From CAYMAZ01 sp964388575 (lineage in GTDB: Bacteria; Bacteroidota; Bacteroidia; Bacteroidales; DTU049): a stretch of DNA of 64,000 nucleotides. The stretch covers positions 1 to 64,000 of the forward strand of contig CAYMAZ010000014.1 in the NCBI GenBank assembly GCA_964388575.1, written 5' to 3'. This document shows, one piece after another, positions 34,587-43,890 of this stretch (positions within the stretch are counted from its first letter, which is position 1; each line of letters starts with the position of its first letter). A program made the translations under genes and the position numbers. The notes under the pieces were generated by a model. The model was not told the origin of the DNA and searched no databases. It saw only the letters and a list, made by a program, of their open reading frames with translations.

Positions 34587-34749
34587 AAAAATTCTGTGTG
34601 TATTGTTGTTGAAAATTCATGCTGAAACTTGGACATGTTTTACATTTTTTTGGATTGTAATGCTGATTTTTTTTGGTTTTGCAAGACACCAATCCAGTCA
34701 TTAAGGGGAGGAGGAGAACAAATACAAGAAAAATTTTTGGAATTTTCAT
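34579..34749 (-). CDS. Small lipoprotein with a CKTCP motif
   Basis: A 56-residue exported peptide (start at ATG 34749; an earlier ATG at 34767 is possible). A hydrophobic leader (IFLVFVLLLPLMTGLVSC) ends in a classic lipobox LVSC. The mature part is only about 33 residues: KTKKNQHYNPKKCKTCPSFS followed by QQQYTQNFYV. The remaining Cys pair (CKTC) could bind metal or form a disulphide. No function is known. It directly precedes, and overlaps by eight bases, the SprT-like gene. Confidence 0.7.
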   Translation of the reverse strand: MKIPKIFLVFVLLLPLMTGLVSCKTKKNQHYNPKKCKTCPSFSMNFQQQYTQNFYV

Positions 34750-34806
34750 AAAAACAATTTTCAACATATTTCACTATTTATCAAACGAATGATCAATAAA
34801 AATGTT

Positions 34807-35421
34807 TTATCTAGGAAAAATCACATAGAGATTGAGAAACATCCCAATAACAAATCCAGTTCCTGATGCAATGACTGAAGATCTGACTTTTTTTTGTCTC
34901 GCCACATCTTTATAGCCTTCCAGATAATACTCATCATTCTTTTTGTCATCAGAAATTTCGGTGAGATTTTCAGTTTTTGGGTCATTCATGGCAACAACTC
35001 CTGGATATAAAACCGGAACAAGCAATCCCAAAGGAACTCCTGGCCAAATACCAGCTCCTACAGAAGTAACAAAACCTGTAACAGGAATCAAAATATTGTT
35101 ATAGTTATTGTGTGCATCATACATTCCATCAATATAATCAAACATCATTTGCTCTGAATATATCTGCCCCTGATCATTTTCAAGAAATGAAACAACTTTT
35201 CTGCCGTCTTCTGAAAACAATGCATATATTTGATCCTGTGGAATCAGCTTAATTTTCTGGTTTTGATTCTTCTGATAACGCAAAAAACCATTCTGCACTT
35301 CCATAAACTTAATATCTGACTTCCGTTTTCCGTTGAGAAGGACCAAAGTATCCTGACTATATGCAAATGAGATATAAAACCCTGAACACAGTAACACACA
35401 GAATAATTTCAAATAATTCAT
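34807..35421 (-). CDS. Exported membrane protein of unknown function
   Basis: A 204-residue protein with a signal peptide (MNYLKLFCVLLCSGFYISFA, cut near AYSQ). Residues 25-75 form a small beta-rich domain (DTLVLLNGKRKSDIKFMEV, LIPQDQIYALFSEDGRKV), similar in feel to other Bacteroidota proteins that begin DTIxLxNGxxxxGKV. Two hydrophobic segments follow (about 105-135, Gly/Pro-rich, and 180-201). No family of known function is recognised. It is transcribed in the same direction as the lipoprotein/SprT pair, 58 bases upstream of the lipoprotein start. Confidence 0.75.
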   Translation of the reverse strand: MNYLKLFCVLLCSGFYISFAYSQDTLVLLNGKRKSDIKFMEVQNGFLRYQKNQNQKIKLIPQDQIYALFSEDGRKVVSFLENDQGQIYSEQMMFDYIDGMYDAHNNYNNILIPVTGFVTSVGAGIWPGVPLGLLVPVLYPGVVAMNDPKTENLTEISDDKKNDEYYLEGYKDVARQKKVRSSVIASGTGFVIGMFLNLYVIFPR

Positions 35422-35552
35422 GAAGCCTAATGTTTAATCATGCAAAAATTTTTACGAAAATAGCTAAAAATAACGAGACAATATCGTAAATAAAAAAATC
35501 AAAATTTAATGATTCAATTGTTTTGATTCAAAAAAATCCCCTGAAAAATTTG

Positions 35553-35560
35553 TAAGTTTG
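35553..35560 (+). promoter_or_regulatory. -7 promoter box for gcvP
   Basis: TAAGTTTG matches TAnnTTTG, 42 bases before ATG 35603. It overlaps an in-frame TTG at 35558, which therefore cannot be the start. No glycine-riboswitch-like fold was recognised in the 180-base region upstream. Confidence 0.55.
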
Positions 35561-35602
35561 CAAACCATAAAAAACCAAAATATACATTCAATTATTCAGA
35601 TT

Positions 35603-38600
35603 ATGATCACAGATAATTTTCATTACAGACACAACGGACCACGCGAAAATGAAGTTCCACAAATGCTGAAAACCATTGGTGTTGAGTCCATAGACGAATT
35701 GATTCAGAAAACAATCCCATCACAGATTCGTTTACCTGAGCCCCTTAATCTTCCAAAAGGAAAAAGTGAAGCCGAAGTTTACGAATTATTAAAGGCTATC
35801 GGATCAAAAAACAAAATTTACCGTTCATTCATTGGGATGGGGTATTACAATACCATACTACCAGCTGTTATTCAAAGAAATGTTCTTGAAAATCCGGGTT
35901 GGTACACATCCTACACACCATACCAGGCTGAAATTTCTCAGGGGAGGCTTGAGGCTCTGCTGCTTTTTCAAACCATGGTGAGTGATTTAACTGGATTACC
36001 AATAAGCAATTCATCTTTACTTGATGAGTCTACAGCTGCTGCAGAAGCTATGGGAATGGCTTTTAGTTCTCGTTCCAGAGAGAAAGTAAAATCGAATGCA
36101 AACGTATTTCTTGTATCTGACAAATTATTTTCACAATCCATAGATGTTATTTTAACACGTGCTGAGCCACTAGGCATTGAAGTTAAGATGATGCCTTACA
36201 CAGAATTTAGGTTTGATGAAAATGTTTTCGGAGCCATTGTTCAATATCCGGATGAAACAGGTGAGATACATGGGTTTTCAGAACTTACAGAAAGAGCACA
36301 TCAGGGTGGAGCTTTACTGATAGCAGCCGTTGACATTATGTCAATGGCACTACTTACACCGCCGGGAGAATGGGGTGCCGATATTGTAATCGGATCTACT
36401 CAACGGTTTGGTGTACCCATGGGTTTTGGTGGCCCCCATGCTGCATTTTTGGCGTGTAAGGATGAATTGAAGCGTAATGTTCCCGGCAGAATCATTGGAG
36501 TCAGTATTGACAGTCACGGTAAATCAGCTCTTCGTATGGCATTGCAAACCAGAGAGCAACACATTAAACGTGAACGGGCAACCTCGAATATTTGCACTGC
36601 ACAGGCACTTCTTGCAACCATGGCTGCCATGTATGCAGTTTATCACGGACCTGAAGGAATCAAAGAAATTGCGCGTCATATCAATATTCTTACTGGTGTG
36701 CTGGTTCGTGAAATTGAAAAAATCGGATACAAACAGCTGAATTCAAATTATTTCGATACAGTTCGTTTTCAGCTTCCTCAGGGAGTTGAAATGAAAAAAA
36801 TTCAGGAATTCGCACTCGAAGCTCAAATCAATTTCCGCTATATCAGTGATGATATTTTTGGAGTGAGTTTCGACGAAACAACATCTGTAGCTGACATCAA
36901 CAATATACAGTGTGTTCTTGCCCGCGCTGCAGGACATGCATGCAGCACATTTATATGTAACACAGTAGAATGTTCATCAATTAAAACCTTTGATTCTAAA
37001 TTTCAACGCAAGTCTGATTATCTGACACATACTCTGTTTAACAGCTATCATTCAGAAACGGACATGATGCGTTATCTGAAATCACTTGAAAACAAGGATC
37101 TTGCCCTGAACAGAACAATGATTCCGCTTGGATCCTGTACTATGAAGCTCAACGCAGCTGTTGAAATGTTTCATCTCAGCTGGCCTGAGTTTTCATCGAT
37201 TCATCCTTTTGTCCCTGCTGATCAGGCTGAAGGGTACCATTATCTGATTCGGGATATGGATGAAATGCTTTCAAAAATTACCGGATTTGCGAAGGTTTCT
37301 TTCCAGCCAAATTCAGGAGCTGCAGGAGAATATGCTGGTCTGATGGTCATCCGTGAGTATCATATCAGCAGAGGTGAAGGCCACAGAAATGTATGTATTA
37401 TTCCCTCTTCTGCACACGGCACAAATCCGGCAAGTGCTGCTATGGCAGGCATGAAAATCGTTGTTACAAAATGTGATGAAAACGGAAACATAAACCTTGA
37501 TGATCTGAAAATTAAAGCTCAGGAACACAAGGATGATCTTGCTGCTCTGATGATTACATATCCTTCCACACATGGTGTTTTTGAAGAAGATGTCTGTAAA
37601 ATTATAGATGTAATTCATGAATATGGAGGACAGGTTTATATGGACGGAGCAAATATGAATGCTCAGGTGGGTTTCACAAGTCCCGGCTTTATTGGAGCTG
37701 ATGTTTGCCACCTGAACCTGCACAAGACATTTGCAATCCCTCACGGCGGCGGCGGTCCGGGAAGCGGCCCTATCTGCTGTACAAAAGAGCTTGCACCGTA
37801 CCTCCCTTGCCATCCATTCCTTAAGGATTGCGACCACAACGGTGTGAAAGCAGTCAGCTCTGCCCCTTATGGANNNNNNNNNNATGCCACCTGAATCTGC
37901 ATAAAACATTTGCCATTCCTCACGGTGGCGGAGGCCCTGGTGTCGGTCCAATTGGCGTTGCTAAACATCTTGTTGATTTTTTACCCGGACACAGTATTGT
38001 AAAAACAGGTGGTAATAAAGCCATTAAAGCTATTGCAGCAGCCCCGTTCGGAAGTCCCCTGGTATTGCCAATTTCTTATGCTTATATGAAACTTCTGGGT
38101 GGCAACGGACTGAAAAAAGCGACAGAAATTGCTATACTCAATGCCAATTACCTGAAAGCCCGTCTTGAAAAACACTATCCCATTCTATACGTTGGTAAAA
38201 ACGGTTTCGTTGCACATGAAATGATCCTTGACTGTAATGCTTTCAGTAAATCAGCACATGTTGAAGTGATTGACATTGCCAAAAGATTGATAGATTATGG
38301 GTTCCATGCACCAACTGTTGCTTTTCCAGTTCACGGAACACTTATGGTAGAGCCAACGGAAAGTGAACCACTGAAGGAACTAGACAGATTTGTAGAGGCA
38401 ATGATCCAAATCAGAAATGAAATCAGGGATATTGAAGAAGGAAAGGTAACACATGATAACAATGTCATTAAAAATGCACCACATAAAATGGAACTATTAC
38501 TTGATCCGGAATGGAATTTCCCCTATTCAAGAAAAGTTGCCTATATGCCCGTTGACAATATGCCCGATAAATATTTCTCTCCAATTGGCAGAGTAAATGA

Positions 38601-38661
38601 TGCATACGGTGACAGGAACCTTGTCTGCACTTGTCCGCCGATTGAAGAATATATGGATTAA
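35603..38661 (+). CDS. gcvP: Glycine dehydrogenase (decarboxylating), GcvP, with an assembly insertion
   Basis: The P-protein of the glycine cleavage system, a PLP enzyme that decarboxylates glycine and passes the aminomethyl group to the H-protein. The start is ATG 35603, after a -7 box at 35553-35560. N-terminal motifs: FHYRHNGP, SFIGMGYYNTILP, QAEISQGRLEALLLFQTM. C-terminal half: PLGSCTMKLNAA, FQPNSGAAGEYAGL, SSAHGTNPASA and the PLP-Lys site CHLNLHKTF. That site is encoded twice, at 37706 and after the N run at 37885. Omitting 37706-37884 gives 701 + 258 = 959 residues, exactly a normal single-chain GcvP. The first copy is thus a misassembled tip, not biology. Confidence 0.95.
37706..37883. 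other. Foreign-looking contig tip plus 10-N gap inside gcvP
   Basis: 168 bases (37706-37873) encode a second version of the GcvP PLP site: the same CHLNLHKTFAIPHGGGGPG, but then SGPICCTKELAPYLPCHP where the in-place copy has VGPIGVAKHLVDFLPGH. The stretch is visibly richer in G and C than its surroundings (for example ggcggcggcggtccgg). Ten N (37874-37883) follow. Confidence 0.85.
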
Positions 38662-38704
38662 TCAATAACCAGCAATCCTGATCTTCCGGAAGTTTTAATA
38701 AATC

Positions 38705-38733
38705 AAAAGGTGCATTTTGTAAATGCACCTTTT
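38705..38733. terminator. Bidirectional terminator between gcvP and pyrD
   Basis: AAAAGGTGCATTT (38705-38717) pairs perfectly with AAATGCACCTTTT (38721-38733) around a three-base loop. A-rich and T-rich flanks let it work on both strands. Confidence 0.9.
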
Positions 38734-38755
38734 ATTGTTTTTCAATATGAGTTAG

Positions 38756-39673
38756 CTAGAATTTGATTTCCAGTTTTCCAACAATATCTTGAATGGATTC
38801 AAAATTATTGTCATCAAGGTATTGATTGATTCCTTTTACAATTTTCACAGAAGCTGCTGGATCAATAAAATTTGCTGTTCCCACCTGAATTGCAGAAGCA
38901 CCTGCAAGAAAAAATTCGATTGCATCTGTTGCGTTCATGATACCGCCAAGGCCAATAACCGGAATACTGACGTTCTGTGCAACCTGCCAAACCATTCGCA
39001 ATGCAACCGGTTTCACAGCAGGTCCGGAAAGTCCACCAGTTACAGTTGAGAGCATGGGTTTCCTTGTTTTAACATCTATTGCCATTCCCAGGAGTGTATT
39101 GATCAGTGAAACGGAATCTGCCCCTTCTTCTTCTGCAGTCTTTGCTATGTCAACAATGTTGGTAACGTTAGGCGAAAGTTTCACAATGAGAGTCCGTGAC
39201 CAGGCTTTGCGAGCAGCACGTATTACCTGAGCAGCAGACACACAGGATGTGCCGAAAGCCATCCCCCCTTCCTTCACATTAGGACATGAAATATTCAGTT
39301 CAATGGCTGGAATATGTTCAAGCAGCGCAATTTTTTCACAAACTTTCACATAATCTTCAACAACAGATCCTGAAACGTTGACAATGATGTTTGTTTGATA
39401 GTGTTGAATCCTGGGATAAATTTCTTTAACAAAAACATCCACACCCTTATTTTGCAGCCCAACTGCATTAAGCATTCCTGAAGGTGTTTCTGCCATCCGG
39501 GGATATGCATTGCCCTGTCTGGCTTCAAGAGTTGTGCCTTTTACAATAATTCCACCCAAATCATCAATGTTAATAAAGTCTTCAAACTCAGGTCCATAGC
39601 CAAAAGTTCCACTGGCAGTAAGTACTGGATTCTTGAGCTCAATATCTCCGATTCTGATGTTCAGGTTCGACAT
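38756..39673 (-). CDS. pyrD: Dihydroorotate dehydrogenase, class 1B catalytic subunit
   Basis: A 305-residue FMN enzyme oxidising dihydroorotate to orotate in pyrimidine synthesis. Motifs: LKNPVLTASGTFGYG (N-terminal), MLNAVGLQNKGV, the catalytic NISCPNVKEGGMAFGTS with its Cys, VKLSPNVTNI, GGLSGPAVKPVALRMV and the phosphate-binding GLGGIMNATDAIEF. Class 1B enzymes use NAD+ through the PyrK subunit, encoded 10 bases upstream. Such NAD-linked enzymes are typical of organisms able to live without oxygen. Confidence 0.95.
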   Translation of the reverse strand: MSNLNIRIGDIELKNPVLTASGTFGYGPEFEDFINIDDLGGIIVKGTTLEARQGNAYPRMAETPSGMLNAVGLQNKGVDVFVKEIYPRIQHYQTNIIVNVSGSVVEDYVKVCEKIALLEHIPAIELNISCPNVKEGGMAFGTSCVSAAQVIRAARKAWSRTLIVKLSPNVTNIVDIAKTAEEEGADSVSLINTLLGMAIDVKTRKPMLSTVTGGLSGPAVKPVALRMVWQVAQNVSIPVIGLGGIMNATDAIEFFLAGASAIQVGTANFIDPAASVKIVKGINQYLDDNNFESIQDIVGKLEIKF

Positions 39674-39683
39674 AATTCAAAAT

Positions 39684-40472
39684 TTAAAACCAGTTTTTTA
39701 GCTGATGTGTGAAAAACACAGGGCCGTCTGTACAGGTACACACATTCCCATTGTCTGTTTCTACTACGCAACACAAACAGGCACCTATTCCACAAGCCAT
39801 CATATGTTCAAGTGACACCTGACAGGGGATCTGATGATTTCCGGCAGTTTTTCCGACGGCTTTCATCATGGCATCCGGTCCACAGGCAACAATATGATGG
39901 ATGTTTTTGATGTTTTCATTCAGCAGTGGATGATGTGTCACAAATCCCCTGTTTCCTTTTGAGCCATCTTCAGTCATGAAGTGGACATTCCCAAGAGGCA
40001 AATATTTTTCCGCATGAAGAAATTCATTTGATGAACGGGCACCAAGCAAAATCCAGGGACGAATTCCAAACACATTGAGATGACGGGCAAGAAACAGTAA
40101 AGGGGCTGCACCACAGCCTCCTCCAACAAGTAATACACCATCAACATTCTCTGGAATTTTGAATGTGTTTCCAAGCGGATAAATAAGATTCAGCTTTTCC
40201 CCGGGGGTCAATTCTGACAATGACGCAGTGCCTTTTCCGATGACCTTTATCCAAAGAGATAAAATTCCTTTTTCTTCATCCCAGTCATGAACAGACAAGG
40301 GCCGGCGCAAAAAAACATCTGAATTTTTTTTAATAAGAACCTGTACAAACTGACCTGGAAGAATTTGTGGAAAGGGCTTTTCTGCCTTAAGTTCAAAATA
40401 CAGATGATTGCTGTCATACAGTTCTTTTGAAACAATTTCCAATTCTTCAATTTTTTTCTGATGATGTCCCAT
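39684..40472 (-). CDS. pyrK: Dihydroorotate dehydrogenase electron-transfer subunit
   Basis: A 262-residue flavoprotein carrying FAD and a [2Fe-2S] cluster, passing electrons from PyrD to NAD+. FAD segment: FLRRPLSVHDWDEE. NAD segment: GVLLVGGGCGAAPLLFLARHL. The Cys cluster near the C-terminus is CGIGACLCCVVETDNGNVC, matching the family CxxxxCxxC-x-C arrangement. I set the start at ATG 40472, four bases after the DUF5606 stop. A longer frame begins inside that gene and adds only low-complexity residues. Length then fits the family (about 260). Confidence 0.95.
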   Translation of the reverse strand: MGHHQKKIEELEIVSKELYDSNHLYFELKAEKPFPQILPGQFVQVLIKKNSDVFLRRPLSVHDWDEEKGILSLWIKVIGKGTASLSELTPGEKLNLIYPLGNTFKIPENVDGVLLVGGGCGAAPLLFLARHLNVFGIRPWILLGARSSNEFLHAEKYLPLGNVHFMTEDGSKGNRGFVTHHPLLNENIKNIHHIVACGPDAMMKAVGKTAGNHQIPCQVSLEHMMACGIGACLCCVVETDNGNVCTCTDGPVFFTHQLKNWF

Positions 40473-40476
40473 GTTC

Positions 40477-40950
40477 TCAATTTTCCTGTTCCCCGGAAGT
40501 ATTTGATTCGGATTTTTCTTCAGTTTGCTTATCCTCTTTGATCTCCTCTTCAACTGTTTCATCTTCAAAATGTAACAATTCATTTTTTTGCAAAAGATTA
40601 TACCAGTAAATCATTTTTCTCATATCCGACAGGTAAACTCTTTCCTTGTCATAATCAGGTAAAACTGACTCAAAAAATCCAACTATTTTATTGTCAGGCG
40701 ATTTGTGATCAATGGCCTGTTCACCATTAGTTATTTCTTTGATTTTCTTCAGTACATCCTTTAGTTTCACCTCTTCAGTTTCAGTAAAAACCACAATATC
40801 TTCAATCGTGGTAATTCTGTTAGAGGCTGAAATTGGTAATTTCTTGCCATCAATAAGTGACTCGGCAATAACACCCCCACGGCTTTGGGCAATGACCTTA
40901 AATGCGCCGCTTTTCCCTGATACAACAATAATTTTTGTAAAGTCCATCAT
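40477..40950 (-). CDS. DUF5606 domain protein
   Basis: A 157-residue cytoplasmic protein (or 156 from the second ATG at 40947). The first 55 residues match DUF5606: ISGKSGAFKV-type segment VVSGKSGAFKVIAQSRGGVIA, ESLIDGKKLPISASNRITT, then DIVVFTETEEVKLKDVL. The middle contains YDKERVYLSDMRKMIYWYNLL. The last 25 residues are highly acidic and probably disordered. The family is restricted to Bacteroidota and has no known function. It heads the pyrK-pyrD run with a -7 box TACTTTTG (minus strand 40964-40971), so it may be cotranscribed with pyrimidine synthesis by accident or by need. Confidence 0.85.
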   Translation of the reverse strand: MMDFTKIIVVSGKSGAFKVIAQSRGGVIAESLIDGKKLPISASNRITTIEDIVVFTETEEVKLKDVLKKIKEITNGEQAIDHKSPDNKIVGFFESVLPDYDKERVYLSDMRKMIYWYNLLQKNELLHFEDETVEEEIKEDKQTEEKSESNTSGEQEN

Positions 40951-41296
40951 TGAATTTTTTTTTCAAAAGTAAGCAGAATCTTCGAAAGATGAAAAAAATT
41001 CAATTAACTAAAAATTGGTTTTCCTTTAAATGGAAATGATATTAAAAAATAAATTGGCTTTATTTATATATATTAACATTATTGTATATTATAAAAAAAT
41101 GTTAAAACCAATTATATGCTTGGTTTTTGATTATATTAGTTTTATCTTTACCAATCATTATCTTAAATTAATTTAATATAATCTAAATATTTACATTTTT
41201 TTTACATATATTAATTATTATCAAATATTTTTTCATATTATCATGGTATATTTTAATAATTGATTGAAAATCATTGTTTCTGATAAAATAAAAAAC
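40951..41296. other. AT-rich intergenic region
   Basis: About 350 bases with very few G or C, especially 41030-41290. A -7 box for DUF5606 (TACTTTTG on the minus strand) is at 40964-40971. No clear -7 box for the plus-strand gene was found, although several TATATTTA/TAATTTTG-like strings are present. No repeat unit or RNA fold was recognised. Confidence 0.6.
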
Positions 41297-42129
41297 ATGA
41301 AAAAATTAACCACCTTATTCATCATATCCTTTGTCATATTCAGTTTTGTAAACAAAACTAATGTTTATTCAAAAAGCTTATCCTGAACGTTTTTATAGAA
41401 GGGTTATATTCTACATCCATTCTTGGAACAATGAATGAAGCCTACAATACAACCGGACCTCAATTCGGTGCAGGAATTGCAGATATTATAACTGTTGAAT
41501 TACACAATTCATACAATCCTGGAACAATTTATTATCAAAACACAAATGTTTTTCTCAGCACAAATGGGATAGCCACAATAACCGATATTCCTGAATCGTT
41601 GAGTGCTGAGTACTTTATCGTAGTAAAACATCGCAACAGTATTGAAACATGGAGTAATCTTCCGATATCATTATCAGGAACAGGTCCATTCAGTTATAAT
41701 TTTACGACTTCATTAAATCAGGCTTACGGAAACAACATGAAAAATGTATCCGGTGGATTTTACGCAATCTTCGGAGGAGACGCTGATCAGGACGGAATCG
41801 TTGATGGTTCTGATATGGCACTGATAGATAATGCAAGTACTTCTATGTTAAATGGTTATATATTTCAAGATGTCAATGGAGATGGTATTGTTGATGGTTC
41901 AGATATGGTAATAATTGATAATAACTCCACTCATCTGATTCAGAAACAAACGCCCCCGGTTATCTATCGGTTTCATGATAGCTTTTGTTCAACAGGTGCA
42001 AATACTTATGGTAGTGTTGGTTCTGAGAGTTATTCAGTCGGACAGATTTTTTATCTTACTGATTCCGGAATAACAGGGTCAAAAGCAGAAGGCGTTCAGC
42101 AGCCTCATGAAATTTCTAATTCATGGTAA
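41297..42129 (+). pseudogene. Dockerin-like surface protein, frameshifted and truncated
   Basis: ATG 41297 opens a signal peptide (MKKLTTLFIISFVIFSF...NVYSKSLS) that stops at TGA 41384. One base off, the next frame continues (LILNVFIEGLYSTSILGTMNEAY...). Adding one A to the five-A run at 41371-41375 would join the two exactly. The body has a beta-rich domain, then a dockerin type I-like pair of Ca2+ loops (DADQDGIVDGSDMALID and DVNGDGIVDGSDMVIID, 41780-41930). Near the end, SYSVGQIFY...EGVQQPHEIS is the linker that usually precedes a Por sorting domain, but a stop follows at once. So the gene is broken at both ends, or the frameshift is a sequence error and only the end is lost. Confidence 0.75.
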
Positions 42130-42235
42130 CAAAATTATTCAACTTCATAATTGTAATGTTATATATTATTCCCGTTAACAATAAAAAAATTTAATTAGAA
42201 AACACTTCACAAATTAATTTTTAAAATCAATATCC

Positions 42236-43480
42236 ATGAAGAAAGTATTTACTTTATTTGCTACAATTGTTATATTCATTAACGTTGAAGCACAAAGTCC
42301 TGAATTTTTCAGTTATCAGGCAGTTATTCGCAACCCTAGTGATCAGTTGATTGTAAATCAGCAGATTGGTATCCAAGTCAGCATAATTCAGGGATCAGCA
42401 TTTGGAACTCCAGTTTATATTGAGACTTTCACTGCTACTACCAATGATAATGGGCTAATTATGCTGGAAGTTGGAAACGGGACATTGGTATCAGGTAATT
42501 TTTCAATGATTAGCTGGGAAAACGGCCCCTATTTTCTAAAAACTGAAACAGACCTGAGTGGTGGTACAAACTACTCTTTAACGGGTGTATCGCAATTATT
42601 GAGTGTCCCCTATGCATTGCACGCTAAATCTGCCGATAGTATTAGCGGAAATATAACAGAAACCCAGAATCTGGCTGATGTGCTTGCAAACGGGAATGAT
42701 GGAAATTCATTACAGTTAAAAAACATTGCTGCACCTACAGATAGTCATGATGTTGCCACAAAAGCCTATGTGGATTTATTATTAACACGAATTGAAAAAC
42801 TGGAGTTAGTTGCCTATGGTTTTACAGATCCACGTGATAATAATCTATATAATGCTGTATTAATCGGGAATCAGGTTTGGTTGGCTGAGAATCTGAAGTT
42901 TTTGCCACAGGTGTCAAGCCCATCTTCATACAATAATTATACTCCATTCTATTATGTTTATGGATATATTGGAACGAATGTTAGTGATGCAAAAGCAACC
43001 AGTAACTATAAAACTTTTGGTGTGCTTTATAACTGGACTGCAGCAATGGCAGGAATGCCGAGTAGTAACACTAATCCAAGTAACATACAGGGGGTATGTC
43101 CTCCGCGATGGCATTTGCCAAGTGATGAAGAGTGGATAGAAATGGAAATATTTTTAGGAATGACATCCTCAAATGCATATACTGTTGGAATGAGAGGTTA
43201 TGATGAAGGAGGAAAACTTAAAGAAATCGGCACAACGCATTGGAGTAGCCCAAACACAGGGGCAACTAATTTAACAGGGTTTACAGCACTTCCGGGTGGT
43301 GGGATGAATAGTGGAAGCTTTTTCTCACTAGGAAGCCAAGGTTTGTGGTGGACTGCAACAGAAAGCTCATCCTCTTCATCATGGGCTCGTATGTTAAATT
43401 CTGGTACAGCTCTGGTGGGGCGTTACAACAATAATCAGAAACAATTGGGATTATCTGTTCGTTGCATAAAGGATTTTTAA
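42236..43480 (+). CDS. Exported FISUMP-domain protein
   Basis: A 414-residue secreted protein: signal peptide (MKKVFTLFATIVIFINVEAQ), then a beta-rich domain starting FFSYQAVIRNPSDQLI and ending LLSVPYALHAKSAD. A short tail-fibre-like segment follows (LKNIAAPTDSHDVATKAYVD). The C-terminal 200 residues are a Fibrobacter succinogenes major paralogous domain: AVLIGNQVWLAENLKF, GVLYNWTAAM, CPPRWHLPSDEEWIEME, GFTALPGGGMN, WWTATES and SVRCIKDF. Family members are surface proteins of unknown ligand. No T9SS domain is visible. It is on the same strand and 106 bases after the dockerin pseudogene. Confidence 0.88.
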   Translation: MKKVFTLFATIVIFINVEAQSPEFFSYQAVIRNPSDQLIVNQQIGIQVSIIQGSAFGTPVYIETFTATTNDNGLIMLEVGNGTLVSGNFSMISWENGPYFLKTETDLSGGTNYSLTGVSQLLSVPYALHAKSADSISGNITETQNLADVLANGNDGNSLQLKNIAAPTDSHDVATKAYVDLLLTRIEKLELVAYGFTDPRDNNLYNAVLIGNQVWLAENLKFLPQVSSPSSYNNYTPFYYVYGYIGTNVSDAKATSNYKTFGVLYNWTAAMAGMPSSNTNPSNIQGVCPPRWHLPSDEEWIEMEIFLGMTSSNAYTVGMRGYDEGGKLKEIGTTHWSSPNTGATNLTGFTALPGGGMNSGSFFSLGSQGLWWTATESSSSSSWARMLNSGTALVGRYNNNQKQLGLSVRCIKDF

Positions 43481-43890
43481 ACCACTTTTTATTTAAACAA
43501 TGTAACAGTTTTTTTAAATTAATGTATATCAAATTTGCCTTTTACCACATAATAACCGAATAACAAAAGCCATCAAAATTTTATGTTGATGTTTGGGCGT
43601 TTTTTCACTCATCGTTGCCCAATGGTTGATGGCAACGTAAGTTATTTCTTTACTTGTTTCTATTCCCAAATTTTCTGAAACAATAATTTATACTCGGCTT
43701 GTGATTAATTTCCGACCTAATTAATTCCTAAGAAACGTTTACTTTTTTATACACAATTTAATTATTTTAAATAACCTGTTTGATAAAGAAAAAATTTTAT
43801 AAAACGACATTAAGTTAAAACATGTAATTTAAACCCTACTGTAATTTCTTTTAACGACTTTTGTAATCAAAAAATTAAAAACTGGGCATT
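43481..43890. other. Intergenic region with a perfect inverted repeat
   Basis: 410 bases with no gene. CGTTGCC (43613-43619) and GGCAACG (43631-43637) form a perfect 7-bp inverted repeat with an 11-base loop. Before it, CATCA/TGATG (43571-43591) plus a T-run (43600-43605) might be a weak terminator for the FISUMP gene. No insertion-sequence remnant could be made out. Confidence 0.45.

Noticed and set aside
35422..35602. Possible glycine riboswitch before gcvP
   Set aside because: The region is AT-rich with none of the conserved paired elements, and only 42 bases separate the -7 box from the start codon.
37313..37951. A 212-codon minus-strand frame across gcvP and the gap
   Set aside because: It is the antisense shadow of gcvP and its padding N.
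43613..43637. The perfect CGTTGCC/GGCAACG inverted repeat as a terminator or insertion-sequence end
   Set aside because: No T-tract follows it, and no matching copy or transposase fragment was seen, so I list it only as an intergenic feature.
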